From Pseudomonadota bacterium (GTDB taxonomy: Bacteria > Pseudomonadota > Gammaproteobacteria > JAADHS01): a DNA stretch of 64,000 nt. Made by a program: the position numbers and the translations under genes. Positions 8,523-16,448 of this stretch are shown here, piece by piece. Below the pieces are notes generated by a model, which saw only the letters and a program-made list of their open reading frames with translations, had not been told where the DNA came from and did not search any database. Where the stretch lies: the NCBI GenBank assembly GCA_021821045.1, contig JAKACW010000024.1, positions 1 to 64,000 on the forward strand. The letters are read 5' to 3'. Position 1 is the stretch's first letter, and each line of letters opens with the position of its first letter.

Positions 8523-8966
8523 ATGGTCGATGCAACAACCTTCGTGCGATCGTCGCGTTCGACGTTTGGCCACGTGCTGCCAAGTATGCTGCTACTCGCC
8601 ATTCTGTGCGCCCCAGGCGCGGCCCTTGCGCAAGGCGATCTAAGGATTTGGCACCGCTGGTGGGTTGAGGCCGACCAGCTTGGTCAATCCATTGTCACGA
8701 TTTCCCTGACCCTGGAGAACCGCGGCGGCGTAGACTTCCAGTCCCCGCTCCTTGGATCAAGTGAGGCGCTGTTCCTTCTCTGCGCCGGCGAACCAATGCG
8801 GCTGCCTCTCGCGACGATCTCCAGCGGCTCGACCATTGAGCACACGTTCACTCTACCCTGCCGGGGCGATCCCGCGCCGTTGCTGTGGTCGCAGCCGTTG
8901 ATGTTCCACATCGTGGCCGGCGGCGCCCAGATGTATGTGCTGAGCACTGCGGAGACACAGCAATGA
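8523..8966 (+). CDS. small secreted beta-rich protein, unknown function
   Basis: I do not recognise a named family. From the ATG at 8523 the product is 147 aa with a clear Sec signal peptide (hydrophobic VLPSMLLLAILCAPGAALA, cut before QG). The mature part of about 110 residues has alternating beta-type segments (SIVTISLTLENRGG, TIEHTFTLPC) like an Ig-like domain, and two Cys that may pair. The ORF-track start at 8430 would put 31 unlikely residues before the signal peptide. GGGAG sits 7 bases before the chosen ATG. Its stop overlaps the next ATG (ATGA), so it is coupled to the large secreted protein and may act with it outside the cytoplasm. Confidence 0.7.
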   Translation: MVDATTFVRSSRSTFGHVLPSMLLLAILCAPGAALAQGDLRIWHRWWVEADQLGQSIVTISLTLENRGGVDFQSPLLGSSEALFLLCAGEPMRLPLATISSGSTIEHTFTLPCRGDPAPLLWSQPLMFHIVAGGAQMYVLSTAETQQ

Positions 8967-11900
8967 TTCGGGCGGCGACATGGATATTCGGTGGCGCGTT
9001 GCTGGCATCCGTCGTTGGCGCTGCCGCGCAGCCGCAAAGTGTGACGTTGGCGAGCCGAACGCCCGCCGGCGCGGTGGGCAACAAGGCCAGTCTCTATCCG
9101 TCGGTGTCGGAGCAGGGACGCGTTGTGGTATTCAGCTCCTTGTCGAGCAACCTCATCGGGCTCGATAGCAACAACACCTACGATATTTTTGCTTACGACG
9201 CGCAGACCGGCTCCATCGAGCGAATCAGCAACGGCCTGAACGGCTCACAACCCAACAACAGCAGCTACTGGCCGACGATTAGCGCGGACGGTCGTTATGT
9301 CGCCTTCTATTCGCTGGCCAGCAATCTGGTCGCCGGCGACACCAATGGGCGGTGGGACGTGTTCGTCTTCGATCGCCTGCTTCGCGTGACCGAGCGCGTG
9401 ACGAGCAACGTTGCCGGCGCAGCGGCCAACGGCGACAGCATCAATCCCGTTATCAGCGCCGACGCTCGGTTTGTCGCGTACACATCATACGCCACGGATC
9501 TGATCGCGAACGACACGAACAATACAATTGACGTATTCATCTATGACCGGATCAACCGCACGACGGAGCGGGTCAGCGTCGCACCGGGCGGCGTGAACGG
9601 CAACGGCGGTTCCGACTGGCCGGCCCTTAGCGCGGACGGGCGCTATGTCGCGTTTCAGTCTGCGGCGACGAATTTAGTGGCCAGTGATGGCAACGGCCAG
9701 ACGGATATATTCGTGCTCGATCGGTCAACAGGCGTCTTGGTATCTGTCAGTCACGGTGGAAACGGGCCCAGCAATTGGCCGACCTTGAGCGGCGACGGGA
9801 AAGTGGTTGCCTTCTCATCCGCAGCGTCGAATCTTGTGCCGGGAGACAATAACAATGCTTACGACGTTGTCCTGGTGAATCTGGCTGACGGTTCGCGCAC
9901 CGTGGCCAGTGTGGATACGGTAGGCCGTCCGGCCAATGGTCACAGCTACTGGCCGAGGCTGGACAGCCGTGGCCGCTACGTCGCGTTCACCACGCTCGCC
10001 TCGAACCTCGGTCCCGCCGATGCCAACAACACGTGGGACGTATATGTTCACGATACGCGATCGCGGCAATCTTCGCTGATTAGCAGCGTCGGTTCGGGCG
10101 CGGGCAACAACATGAGCTACTGGCCGGCGCTGTCCGCCGACGGCCGCTATGTTGCGATGTCGTCCATGGCGAGAGACTTTGTCAGTGGGGATACCAATGG
10201 CACTTGGGACGTTTTCTTGGCCGACCGTGGACCGCTCAATCAACCGCCGGTTGCCAACGCGGGAACCGATATGGTCGCGGAGTGCGCGGGCAGTCTCACT
10301 CCCGTCTCGCTCGATGGCACCGCGTCCCACGATCCCGATGGTGACGTTATAACGTACACCTGGAACGGTGCTTTTGGTATGCGCCGCGGCGCGCAGGTAA
10401 ACGTGAATGTTCCTTTCGGTGACAGCGCGATCTCGCTGAGCGTGCAGGATCCGGATGGCGAAGCCTCCAGCGACGGGCTGCTCGTGCGCGTCGTCGACAC
10501 GGTGGCGCCGTCGATCCTGCTGCAGCCTGAGTTTCGCGCCGAAGCCCAGTCCGCACAGGGCGCGGTTGTTGCCGTCGATACGATCGTTGCGGACGCGTGC
10601 TCGGCGGTGAATGTCGTTGTCGCGCCCACGCCGTCGAGCTTTCCCATAGGCGAAACGACGGTGACCGTGACGGCGACCGACGCTTCCCAGAACAGCGCGT
10701 CCCAGACCAGCCGCGTCATCGTGCAGGACACCATCGCGCCGACGATTGCCGCCCCGGCGGCGCTGACTGTCGAAGCGCAGGGCCCGACGACCGCGGTGGA
10801 ACTCGATCCGCCCGCGGCAACGGATGCGGTAGGCGTGGTGGCGCTATATCACACCGGCCCTGGTCGCTATCCGCTTGGAACGACCCTCGTCGACTGGTTT
10901 GCCGAGGATGCGGCCGGAAACCAGGCCACGGCTGCGCAATCGGTCGCGCTTGTCGACACGACGCCGCCCGCGATTGCCGCGCCGTCCGATGTCGAGGTGC
11001 TTGCGTCGAGCGTGCTGACGGAAGTCGCGCTGGGCGAAGCGTCGGCGAACGACACCGTCGATGGCGCGGTGCCGGCCTTTGCGGACAATGTGGGACCGTT
11101 TGCCGTGGGCAGCCACGTCGTCGAATGGCGCGCGGCGGACCGCTCGGGCAACCACGCGGCCGCGACGCAGCGCGTAACGATCTTGAATAATGCTCCCGTC
11201 ATTGGAGCGCTGGCCGGAGCGAGTTTGAACGAAGGCGACGAGCTTAGCCGTGACGTTGCGTTCTCGGATCCGGATGGCCTGCAGTGGGACGTGACAATCG
11301 ACTACGGTGACGGCTCCGGCGACAGCCGTGTCGTTGCGGCCCCCGTCCAGAGTTTCTCGATTGATCATGTCTATGAGAACGACGGCGACTATCAGTTGAC
11401 CCTTCGGATACGCGATGAACGCGGCGCTGAAGCCGTCGCCGGCGCGGTCATCACTGTTGCCAATGTGATGCCCAATATCGGTGCCGTGACGTGGCCGGAC
11501 GACGTCGCGATCCAAGGCGATACGGTTGAAATGATGGCCGAGGTGAGCGATCCGGGTGTGCGCGATGCCTTGACATGGAGCATTGATTGGGGTGACGGCC
11601 ATGTCGATGAGGGTGCTGCAGACGCCGGCGGCGGATCGATTCAAGGCGGCCATGTTTATGCAACCCCGGGTTTCTTTACCATCGTGTTCAGCGTGCGCGA
11701 TGGTACGGCCAACGAAGCGCGAACGGTTAGCTCGAACATCGCCGTCGTTAACGCCGGCGAGTGGGCGGTGGTCGGCGGCGGCCGGTTCGGGGCCGTGCCG
11801 CATCCGCGTCACGCCACAGACGACGATGCGCATAAAGGCCGCATCGGCTTTCGCTTAGTCGGCCCGGCTTCGGCGCCGCAAGGTCAGGTCTCGTTGTATT

Positions 11901-12286
11901 GGAAGGACGCGGCAGGCGCCCGCTGGAAGCTTAAGGCCCGTGCCCACGACTGGATGATTGTCACTGCGCAAAACATTCATATGAAAGGCGAAGGCACCCT
12001 GAATGGGAAGGACGCGTACAGCTATCAGATTGGCATCGGCATGGTCGACTCCAAGCCTGCTACGCTGAACTGGCGCGTCTGGAACACGGCTACCGGTGAA
12101 TTAATCGCGGACGGCACGGAAGAGTTTCGCCGCGCGGGGCACGTCCTAGCCAAGCCATTGCCTGATCCGAAGCCGAAGCACCACGAGGGCAAAAAGTCCG
12201 AGCGCGACGACGATGACAATGCGCGCCACGGAAAAAACGATTCTTCCGCAGCGGTGAAACCGGTTCCGGCCAAGGGTCGTCGCTAA
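8963..12286 (+). CDS. large secreted beta-propeller / HYR-PKD surface protein
   Basis: The 1107-aa product starts with a signal peptide (MIRAATWIFGGALLASVVGA, cut after AAAQ). Residues about 30-430 hold seven or eight TolB/PD40-like propeller repeats with the recurring pattern SADGRYVAF-x-S-x-A-x-NLV-x-GDTN. A PKD-like segment (NQPPVANAGTD) follows, then at least three HYR/Ig-like modules (DTIAPTIAAP, DTTPPAIAAP), two more PKD-like units with DYGDGSGD and DWGDGH motifs, and a charged Lys/His/Asp-rich tail. Such architecture belongs to extracellular adhesion or matrix proteins; no catalytic motif is visible. The ORF-track start (8885) is rejected because the ATG at 8963 begins the signal peptide and overlaps the upstream stop. 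Confidence 0.82.
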   Translation: MIRAATWIFGGALLASVVGAAAQPQSVTLASRTPAGAVGNKASLYPSVSEQGRVVVFSSLSSNLIGLDSNNTYDIFAYDAQTGSIERISNGLNGSQPNNSSYWPTISADGRYVAFYSLASNLVAGDTNGRWDVFVFDRLLRVTERVTSNVAGAAANGDSINPVISADARFVAYTSYATDLIANDTNNTIDVFIYDRINRTTERVSVAPGGVNGNGGSDWPALSADGRYVAFQSAATNLVASDGNGQTDIFVLDRSTGVLVSVSHGGNGPSNWPTLSGDGKVVAFSSAASNLVPGDNNNAYDVVLVNLADGSRTVASVDTVGRPANGHSYWPRLDSRGRYVAFTTLASNLGPADANNTWDVYVHDTRSRQSSLISSVGSGAGNNMSYWPALSADGRYVAMSSMARDFVSGDTNGTWDVFLADRGPLNQPPVANAGTDMVAECAGSLTPVSLDGTASHDPDGDVITYTWNGAFGMRRGAQVNVNVPFGDSAISLSVQDPDGEASSDGLLVRVVDTVAPSILLQPEFRAEAQSAQGAVVAVDTIVADACSAVNVVVAPTPSSFPIGETTVTVTATDASQNSASQTSRVIVQDTIAPTIAAPAALTVEAQGPTTAVELDPPAATDAVGVVALYHTGPGRYPLGTTLVDWFAEDAAGNQATAAQSVALVDTTPPAIAAPSDVEVLASSVLTEVALGEASANDTVDGAVPAFADNVGPFAVGSHVVEWRAADRSGNHAAATQRVTILNNAPVIGALAGASLNEGDELSRDVAFSDPDGLQWDVTIDYGDGSGDSRVVAAPVQSFSIDHVYENDGDYQLTLRIRDERGAEAVAGAVITVANVMPNIGAVTWPDDVAIQGDTVEMMAEVSDPGVRDALTWSIDWGDGHVDEGAADAGGGSIQGGHVYATPGFFTIVFSVRDGTANEARTVSSNIAVVNAGEWAVVGGGRFGAVPHPRHATDDDAHKGRIGFRLVGPASAPQGQVSLYWKDAAGARWKLKARAHDWMIVTAQNIHMKGEGTLNGKDAYSYQIGIGMVDSKPATLNWRVWNTATGELIADGTEEFRRAGHVLAKPLPDPKPKHHEGKKSERDDDDNARHGKNDSSAAVKPVPAKGRR

Positions 12287-12296
12287 TCAGGTCGCG

Positions 12297-12333
12297 TTTC
12301 GGCGCAACAATTGAGCACGGGGCGGCGCCGAAA
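12297..12333. terminator. possible terminator between convergent genes
   Basis: TTTCGGCGC and GCGCCGAAA form a perfect 9-bp inverted repeat with a 19-base loop in the short gap between the plus-strand surface protein and the minus-strand kinase. No strong T tract follows on the plus strand, so the call is weak. Confidence 0.3.
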
Positions 12334-12350
12334 AAGCGCGCCCGCGTGTC

Positions 12351-14279
12351 CTATTTTTCAAGCTCTGATCGTTCCTCTTCGCCGATAGCATTATTAATGC
12401 TTTGAATCTGACGGCGAATTTCGTCCCATTGTTGACTTCGCGCCGCCATCGCAAGTTCGCGGCAGGCATCGGTAAGCCAAGAAATTCCAAATGTCGCGGC
12501 CGCCGCCCCGAGACGGTTGGATTCGACGATCAGATCGCTCGCGCTGCGATTGGTGTGGGCATCTTCGATTCTTGCCAAGTGTTGGCAGGCGGCGGCGTTA
12601 AACCGCTCTAAAAGGCCCTCCGGGACACGCGCGGCCGGGCCGGCGGGAGTGGACGCGCTGCCGGCTTCGCCGGCCGTGGCGCCTTTCGGAGCCGGGGCGT
12701 TGGTGGACGGCACCTTGATCCAAAACTGACAGCCGTGCCCCGGGCGATTGTTGATGCCGATCGCGCCCCCCATGCTTTCGACAAGCCGCTTGGCGATGAC
12801 CAGGCCGATGCCAGAGCCCTCGATGTCGCTGCACTCGGCGCCAAGGCGATTGAAGGGCTGGAACAGCTCCCGTAGTTTCTCCTGCGCTATGCCTGGGCCG
12901 GTATCGGTGACACTGATGCGAATGAAGCTCTCGCCGTGCCCGTTCACATCGACGCGCACTTCGCCGCCGTCCCGGTTGTATTTCACGGCGTTGGTCAAGA
13001 GATTGAGCAACACCTGTTTGAGCCGCGTGGCATCGGCGTCGACCCAGCGGGCGCCGATCGCGTCTACCGGGCAGATGAGCGCGATCGAGCGCGACCGCGC
13101 CAACGGTTCGACGTACTGGATGCACTCGTCAATGACAGACTTCAGCGGGATCGGTTCGCTATGTACCGTGAGCGCGCCGGACTCGATTTTGGAGAGATCG
13201 AGTATGTCGTTGATCAAGCGCAAAAGGTGATCCCCCGCGTTTCTTATCTCCTTGATGAATTCACGCTGCGTAGGCGAGGTGGCCGGATCGAGGTCGAGAA
13301 GCTGTGCGAATCCCAGCACCGCGTTCATCGGCGTACGCAGCTCATGGCTCATGCTGGAGAGAAAGTGCGACTTGGCGCGATTGGCCTTTTCCGCTTGTTC
13401 CTTGGCCTTCAGTAGCTCCAATTCAGGTTTCTTGCGCTGGCTGATATCCTGCACCACACCCAGCATGCGCAAAGGTTCACCGTTGTCGTCGCGGATCACA
13501 TCTCCGCTTTCCAGCAACCAATGAGTTTCCCCGTTCGGCCACACGACGCGATGTTCGATGTAATATTCCTTGTTCTTGTGGATGCACTCGTTGACCGCCG
13601 CAATCACCGCCTCGCGATCGTCGGGGTGCACGGCGGCGAGAAAAGCCTCGTAGGTTGTCTCCGGCACTTTGGCGTTGTAGCCAAACAACTGGCCGATGCG
13701 ATCAGACCAAAACACCTCGCCGGTGCGAATGTTCCAATCCCAGGTGCCGATGTTGGCGAAGCGCTGACTGCGGGCGAGGCGGTCCTCGCTGATGCGCAGC
13801 GCGGCTTCCGTCTGCTTGTAGCGGCTTACGTCGCGTATGATGCCGGTGAAGAAACGCTGGCCGTCGAACACCGTCTCGCTAACGGCGATGTCGACGGGAA
13901 AGTGACGGCCGTCCCGGTGACGCGCCAGAATCTCCCGTCCTCTGCCGACCACCGATGAGCCTTTTGCGCCGTTGTAGTGCTGCAAGTATCGGGTGTGCGC
14001 GTCGGCGTCTTGTTCCGGCGTCAGTATGCTGACATTCGCGCCCAGCACCTCGGCGGACGAGTAGCCAAACATGCGTTCGGCCCCTTGGTTGAAGGCGCGA
14101 ATATTTCCCTGCTCATCGATCAATATGATGCCGTCGATGGCCGTATCGACAATGGACTTGTAATGACTGCGCGCGAGGCGTGCCTGATAACGGGCGCGGC
14201 GAAGTGAGAATACACACCCCGCGCCGACCGCAGCGAACACGGTGAGACCGGTAACCAAGGCCACGGCGGCGGATTCCAC
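12351..14279 (-). CDS. PAS-PAS histidine kinase with degenerate Hpt-like tail
   Basis: A 642-aa sensor kinase: one N-terminal membrane helix (about 5-25), PAS (about 40-160), PAS/PAC (about 165-285), HisKA with phospho-His312 in MSHELRTPMNAVLGF, and HATPase_c with NLLTNAVKYN, DTGPGIA and GSGIGLVIAK. After a Pro/Ala linker, residues about 560-635 resemble an Hpt domain. The usual HxLKG core reads SNRLGA, with Asn588 where the phosphorylated His should be. The kinase core looks active; the tail probably binds but cannot relay phosphate. It ends a three-gene minus-strand operon, 11 bases after the REC-SpoIIE regulator, which it may phosphorylate. Confidence 0.92.
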   Translation of the reverse strand: MESAAVALVTGLTVFAAVGAGCVFSLRRARYQARLARSHYKSIVDTAIDGIILIDEQGNIRAFNQGAERMFGYSSAEVLGANVSILTPEQDADAHTRYLQHYNGAKGSSVVGRGREILARHRDGRHFPVDIAVSETVFDGQRFFTGIIRDVSRYKQTEAALRISEDRLARSQRFANIGTWDWNIRTGEVFWSDRIGQLFGYNAKVPETTYEAFLAAVHPDDREAVIAAVNECIHKNKEYYIEHRVVWPNGETHWLLESGDVIRDDNGEPLRMLGVVQDISQRKKPELELLKAKEQAEKANRAKSHFLSSMSHELRTPMNAVLGFAQLLDLDPATSPTQREFIKEIRNAGDHLLRLINDILDLSKIESGALTVHSEPIPLKSVIDECIQYVEPLARSRSIALICPVDAIGARWVDADATRLKQVLLNLLTNAVKYNRDGGEVRVDVNGHGESFIRISVTDTGPGIAQEKLRELFQPFNRLGAECSDIEGSGIGLVIAKRLVESMGGAIGINNRPGHGCQFWIKVPSTNAPAPKGATAGEAGSASTPAGPAARVPEGLLERFNAAACQHLARIEDAHTNRSASDLIVESNRLGAAAATFGISWLTDACRELAMAARSQQWDEIRRQIQSINNAIGEEERSELEK

Positions 14280-14290
14280 GTTCTATCCCT

Positions 14291-15949
14291 TTACAACATC
14301 AGGGTGGCGACGGCGCGTCGTCCGCCGTCTTCGAAGCGAAGAGAGGAGCACAAGGAGTTGACGATCATGAGTCCGCGACCGCTCAGCTTGTCCTCGCTAT
14401 CGAAACTCGCTCTATCAGAAGCGAAGCCGCCGCGACTTTGTTCGACATTGATCTGTATCTTCGGAATCGTCGGGTCGGGTACGGTCTGGATGCGTACTCG
14501 CACCCAACCGTCGTGGGACGACGCCAGGCGCGCCATGCGTTCATGATAAAAGGCCGAGAAATCCGCGTTGGCGGATTTGTCTATCCCGCTCATGTCCAAT
14601 AGCCCGTAGTCGACGGCGTTGTTGAATAGCTCCGCCAGAACCGAGTACACCATGTCGCGCTTGGCGTTGACGCGCGGGTGCTGGGTGATGGCGCGAATAA
14701 TTTGGGACAAAGGGTCGGCGTCGCGGATGGCGTCGCAGTCCAACGTTGCCTCGAAGCTGAACGGCAGCAGGGGCGGTGCGTCGCTGTTGTCGATTTGGAT
14801 GGCGTCAATGGTATCGGGGATGCCGTCGCATAATATTTCGACCAGCGACAAGTCATCCGTTTGGCTGTTGCCGCCCAAATGGCGCAGCAGCGCTGCGGTT
14901 ACGGCTTGAACCAGATTTTCGTCGCCGGTTTCAAGCGCCTGGATCAAGCGGCCGTCGCCAAACTCACCGTCGCTGTCGGTGCGGGCCTCGATGACGCCGT
15001 CGGTGTAGAGAAACAGTTTGTCTCCCGGGTCGGTGTTGTAGAAGCCGACGTGGGGATCGAACTCGCCTTCTTCGAGGATGCCCAGGGGCATGTGGCGGGA
15101 GGGGATCGGGATCGCCGAGCCGCCGCGCACCAAGTATGCATCGGGCATGCCGCCGCTCCACACCGCAATGCGATTGCGGCCGGGATAGATTTCGATCAAC
15201 GTTGCGGCGAGGAACATGTCTACCGGCAATAGCGCCGTGAGCTGACGGTTGATCTCGCGGGCGACGTCGCCGACCACATAACCGGCTCTGACGGTGCCGA
15301 AAAAAGCCTGAGCGACAGGAAGCGTTCCCATGGCGGCGCTAAGCCCGTGGCCGGTGAAGTCGCCCAGCAGGACGTAGACATGGCCGCGCGGGCTGCGCTC
15401 GGCGAGAAATACATCGCCGTTGAACGCCGACACCGCCGACACATGGTAGCGAATATAGCTGGAGTCCAAGTAGCTCTGGCTCAGCGCGTGGTCGAAAAAG
15501 TGGCGGACCAAATCATGCTCGCGCACCAACCGTCTGTTGTGAGCCGCCAGATCGCGATTCTTCTCCGCCAACTGGGAGTTCAATTCCCGTATGCGCAGGT
15601 GGGCGCGGATTTTGGCTTCCAGAATGTCGTGGCTGACGGGCTTGATGACGAAATCATCGCCGCCTGCAGCGATGGCGGACTTGTGCACTTCATCGGAGTT
15701 CAGCGCGGTGACGAAAATGATCGGCGTGTGGACTTCCGGCGATATGGCTTTCATCAGGGTGGCGGTTTGGCGGCCATCCATGCCGGGCATCATGATGTCG
15801 AGCAGCACCAAATCGATCGAATGGGTTTGAAAGCAGGCGAGCGCCTCCTCGCTGTTACCCGCTTCGATTACGTTGTAGCCTTTGGCGGCGAGGAAGCGCG
15901 CGATATGCGTTCGGCTGGGTGTGTGGTCGTCGACGACGAGAACGGCCAT
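14291..15949 (-). CDS. REC-SpoIIE phosphatase-HATPase partner-switch regulator
   Basis: A 552-aa three-domain regulator. Residues 1-120 are a receiver (VVDD, phospho-Asp51 in LVLLDIMMPGMDG). A coiled coil (about 125-150) leads to a SpoIIE/RsbU PP2C-type phosphatase (LLGDFTGHGLSAAMG, LFLYTDGVIEAR, QTDDLSLVEI). The C-terminus is an RsbW-like HATPase (AELFNNAVDYGLL, GRGLMIVNSLC). Such proteins dephosphorylate, and through the kinase domain phosphorylate, an STAS antagonist to control anti-sigma partner choice; HsbR of Pseudomonas is a known comparison. The STAS gene lies 1 base upstream and a histidine kinase 11 bases downstream, giving a complete signal path. Confidence 0.93.
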   Translation of the reverse strand: MAVLVVDDHTPSRTHIARFLAAKGYNVIEAGNSEEALACFQTHSIDLVLLDIMMPGMDGRQTATLMKAISPEVHTPIIFVTALNSDEVHKSAIAAGGDDFVIKPVSHDILEAKIRAHLRIRELNSQLAEKNRDLAAHNRRLVREHDLVRHFFDHALSQSYLDSSYIRYHVSAVSAFNGDVFLAERSPRGHVYVLLGDFTGHGLSAAMGTLPVAQAFFGTVRAGYVVGDVAREINRQLTALLPVDMFLAATLIEIYPGRNRIAVWSGGMPDAYLVRGGSAIPIPSRHMPLGILEEGEFDPHVGFYNTDPGDKLFLYTDGVIEARTDSDGEFGDGRLIQALETGDENLVQAVTAALLRHLGGNSQTDDLSLVEILCDGIPDTIDAIQIDNSDAPPLLPFSFEATLDCDAIRDADPLSQIIRAITQHPRVNAKRDMVYSVLAELFNNAVDYGLLDMSGIDKSANADFSAFYHERMARLASSHDGWVRVRIQTVPDPTIPKIQINVEQSRGGFASDRASFDSEDKLSGRGLMIVNSLCSSLRFEDGGRRAVATLML

Positions 15950-15950
15950 G

Positions 15951-16259
15951 CTATTCGATGCGAAACTTGCGGTCGAAACGAGTGATCTGCAGCACGCGCT
16001 TGACCGTTTCGGTGGCGTTGACGATGCGTATGGCGCCGTCGGACTTGTTCAAGTGGCGCTGCATGTTGAGCAAAATGCCCAGAGCCGAACTGTCGATGTT
16101 TTCGGTGTTTCGCAGGTCTACGACAAAATCGTACTGCGGGTCGGACTTAAGGTAGGCGTCGCGAAACTGCGGCAGCAGGTCATAGTTGAACGTCCCAGTC
16201 ACCGCGATAGTTATGGTGTGGTCGTCATCACAAGACGTGATCACTGTGTTCATGCCCAT
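15951..16259 (-). CDS. STAS-domain anti-sigma factor antagonist
   Basis: A 102-aa single-domain STAS protein (SpoIIAA/RsbV/HsbA type). The phosphorylatable Ser sits in NIDSSALGILLNM, preceded by the strand FVVDLRNTE. The dephospho form is expected to bind an anti-sigma partner. It is first in the minus-strand operon and is separated by one base from the REC-SpoIIE-HATPase regulator, its likely phosphatase/kinase. Two in-frame starts exist (16259 and 16253); GAGG lies about 4 and 10 bases upstream respectively, so either could be used. Confidence 0.92.
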   Translation of the reverse strand: MGMNTVITSCDDDHTITIAVTGTFNYDLLPQFRDAYLKSDPQYDFVVDLRNTENIDSSALGILLNMQRHLNKSDGAIRIVNATETVKRVLQITRFDRKFRIE

Positions 16260-16448
16260 TGCGCCTCGTTGATCGAGCAGGGTCTAAACGCACAGCCGGG
16301 CCGGAAGGATCTCGCGTCGATCCGGCGGTAAAGTCGGTCGCGCTGTTCCGGCATGGATCTTAGCGGCCTCAGCGAAAATCTGTTTACATTGTAAGCCTAA
16401 GTTCCGCGCCAAGGAATGTCCAAATTGTCCAGTAAACTTATCAACAAA

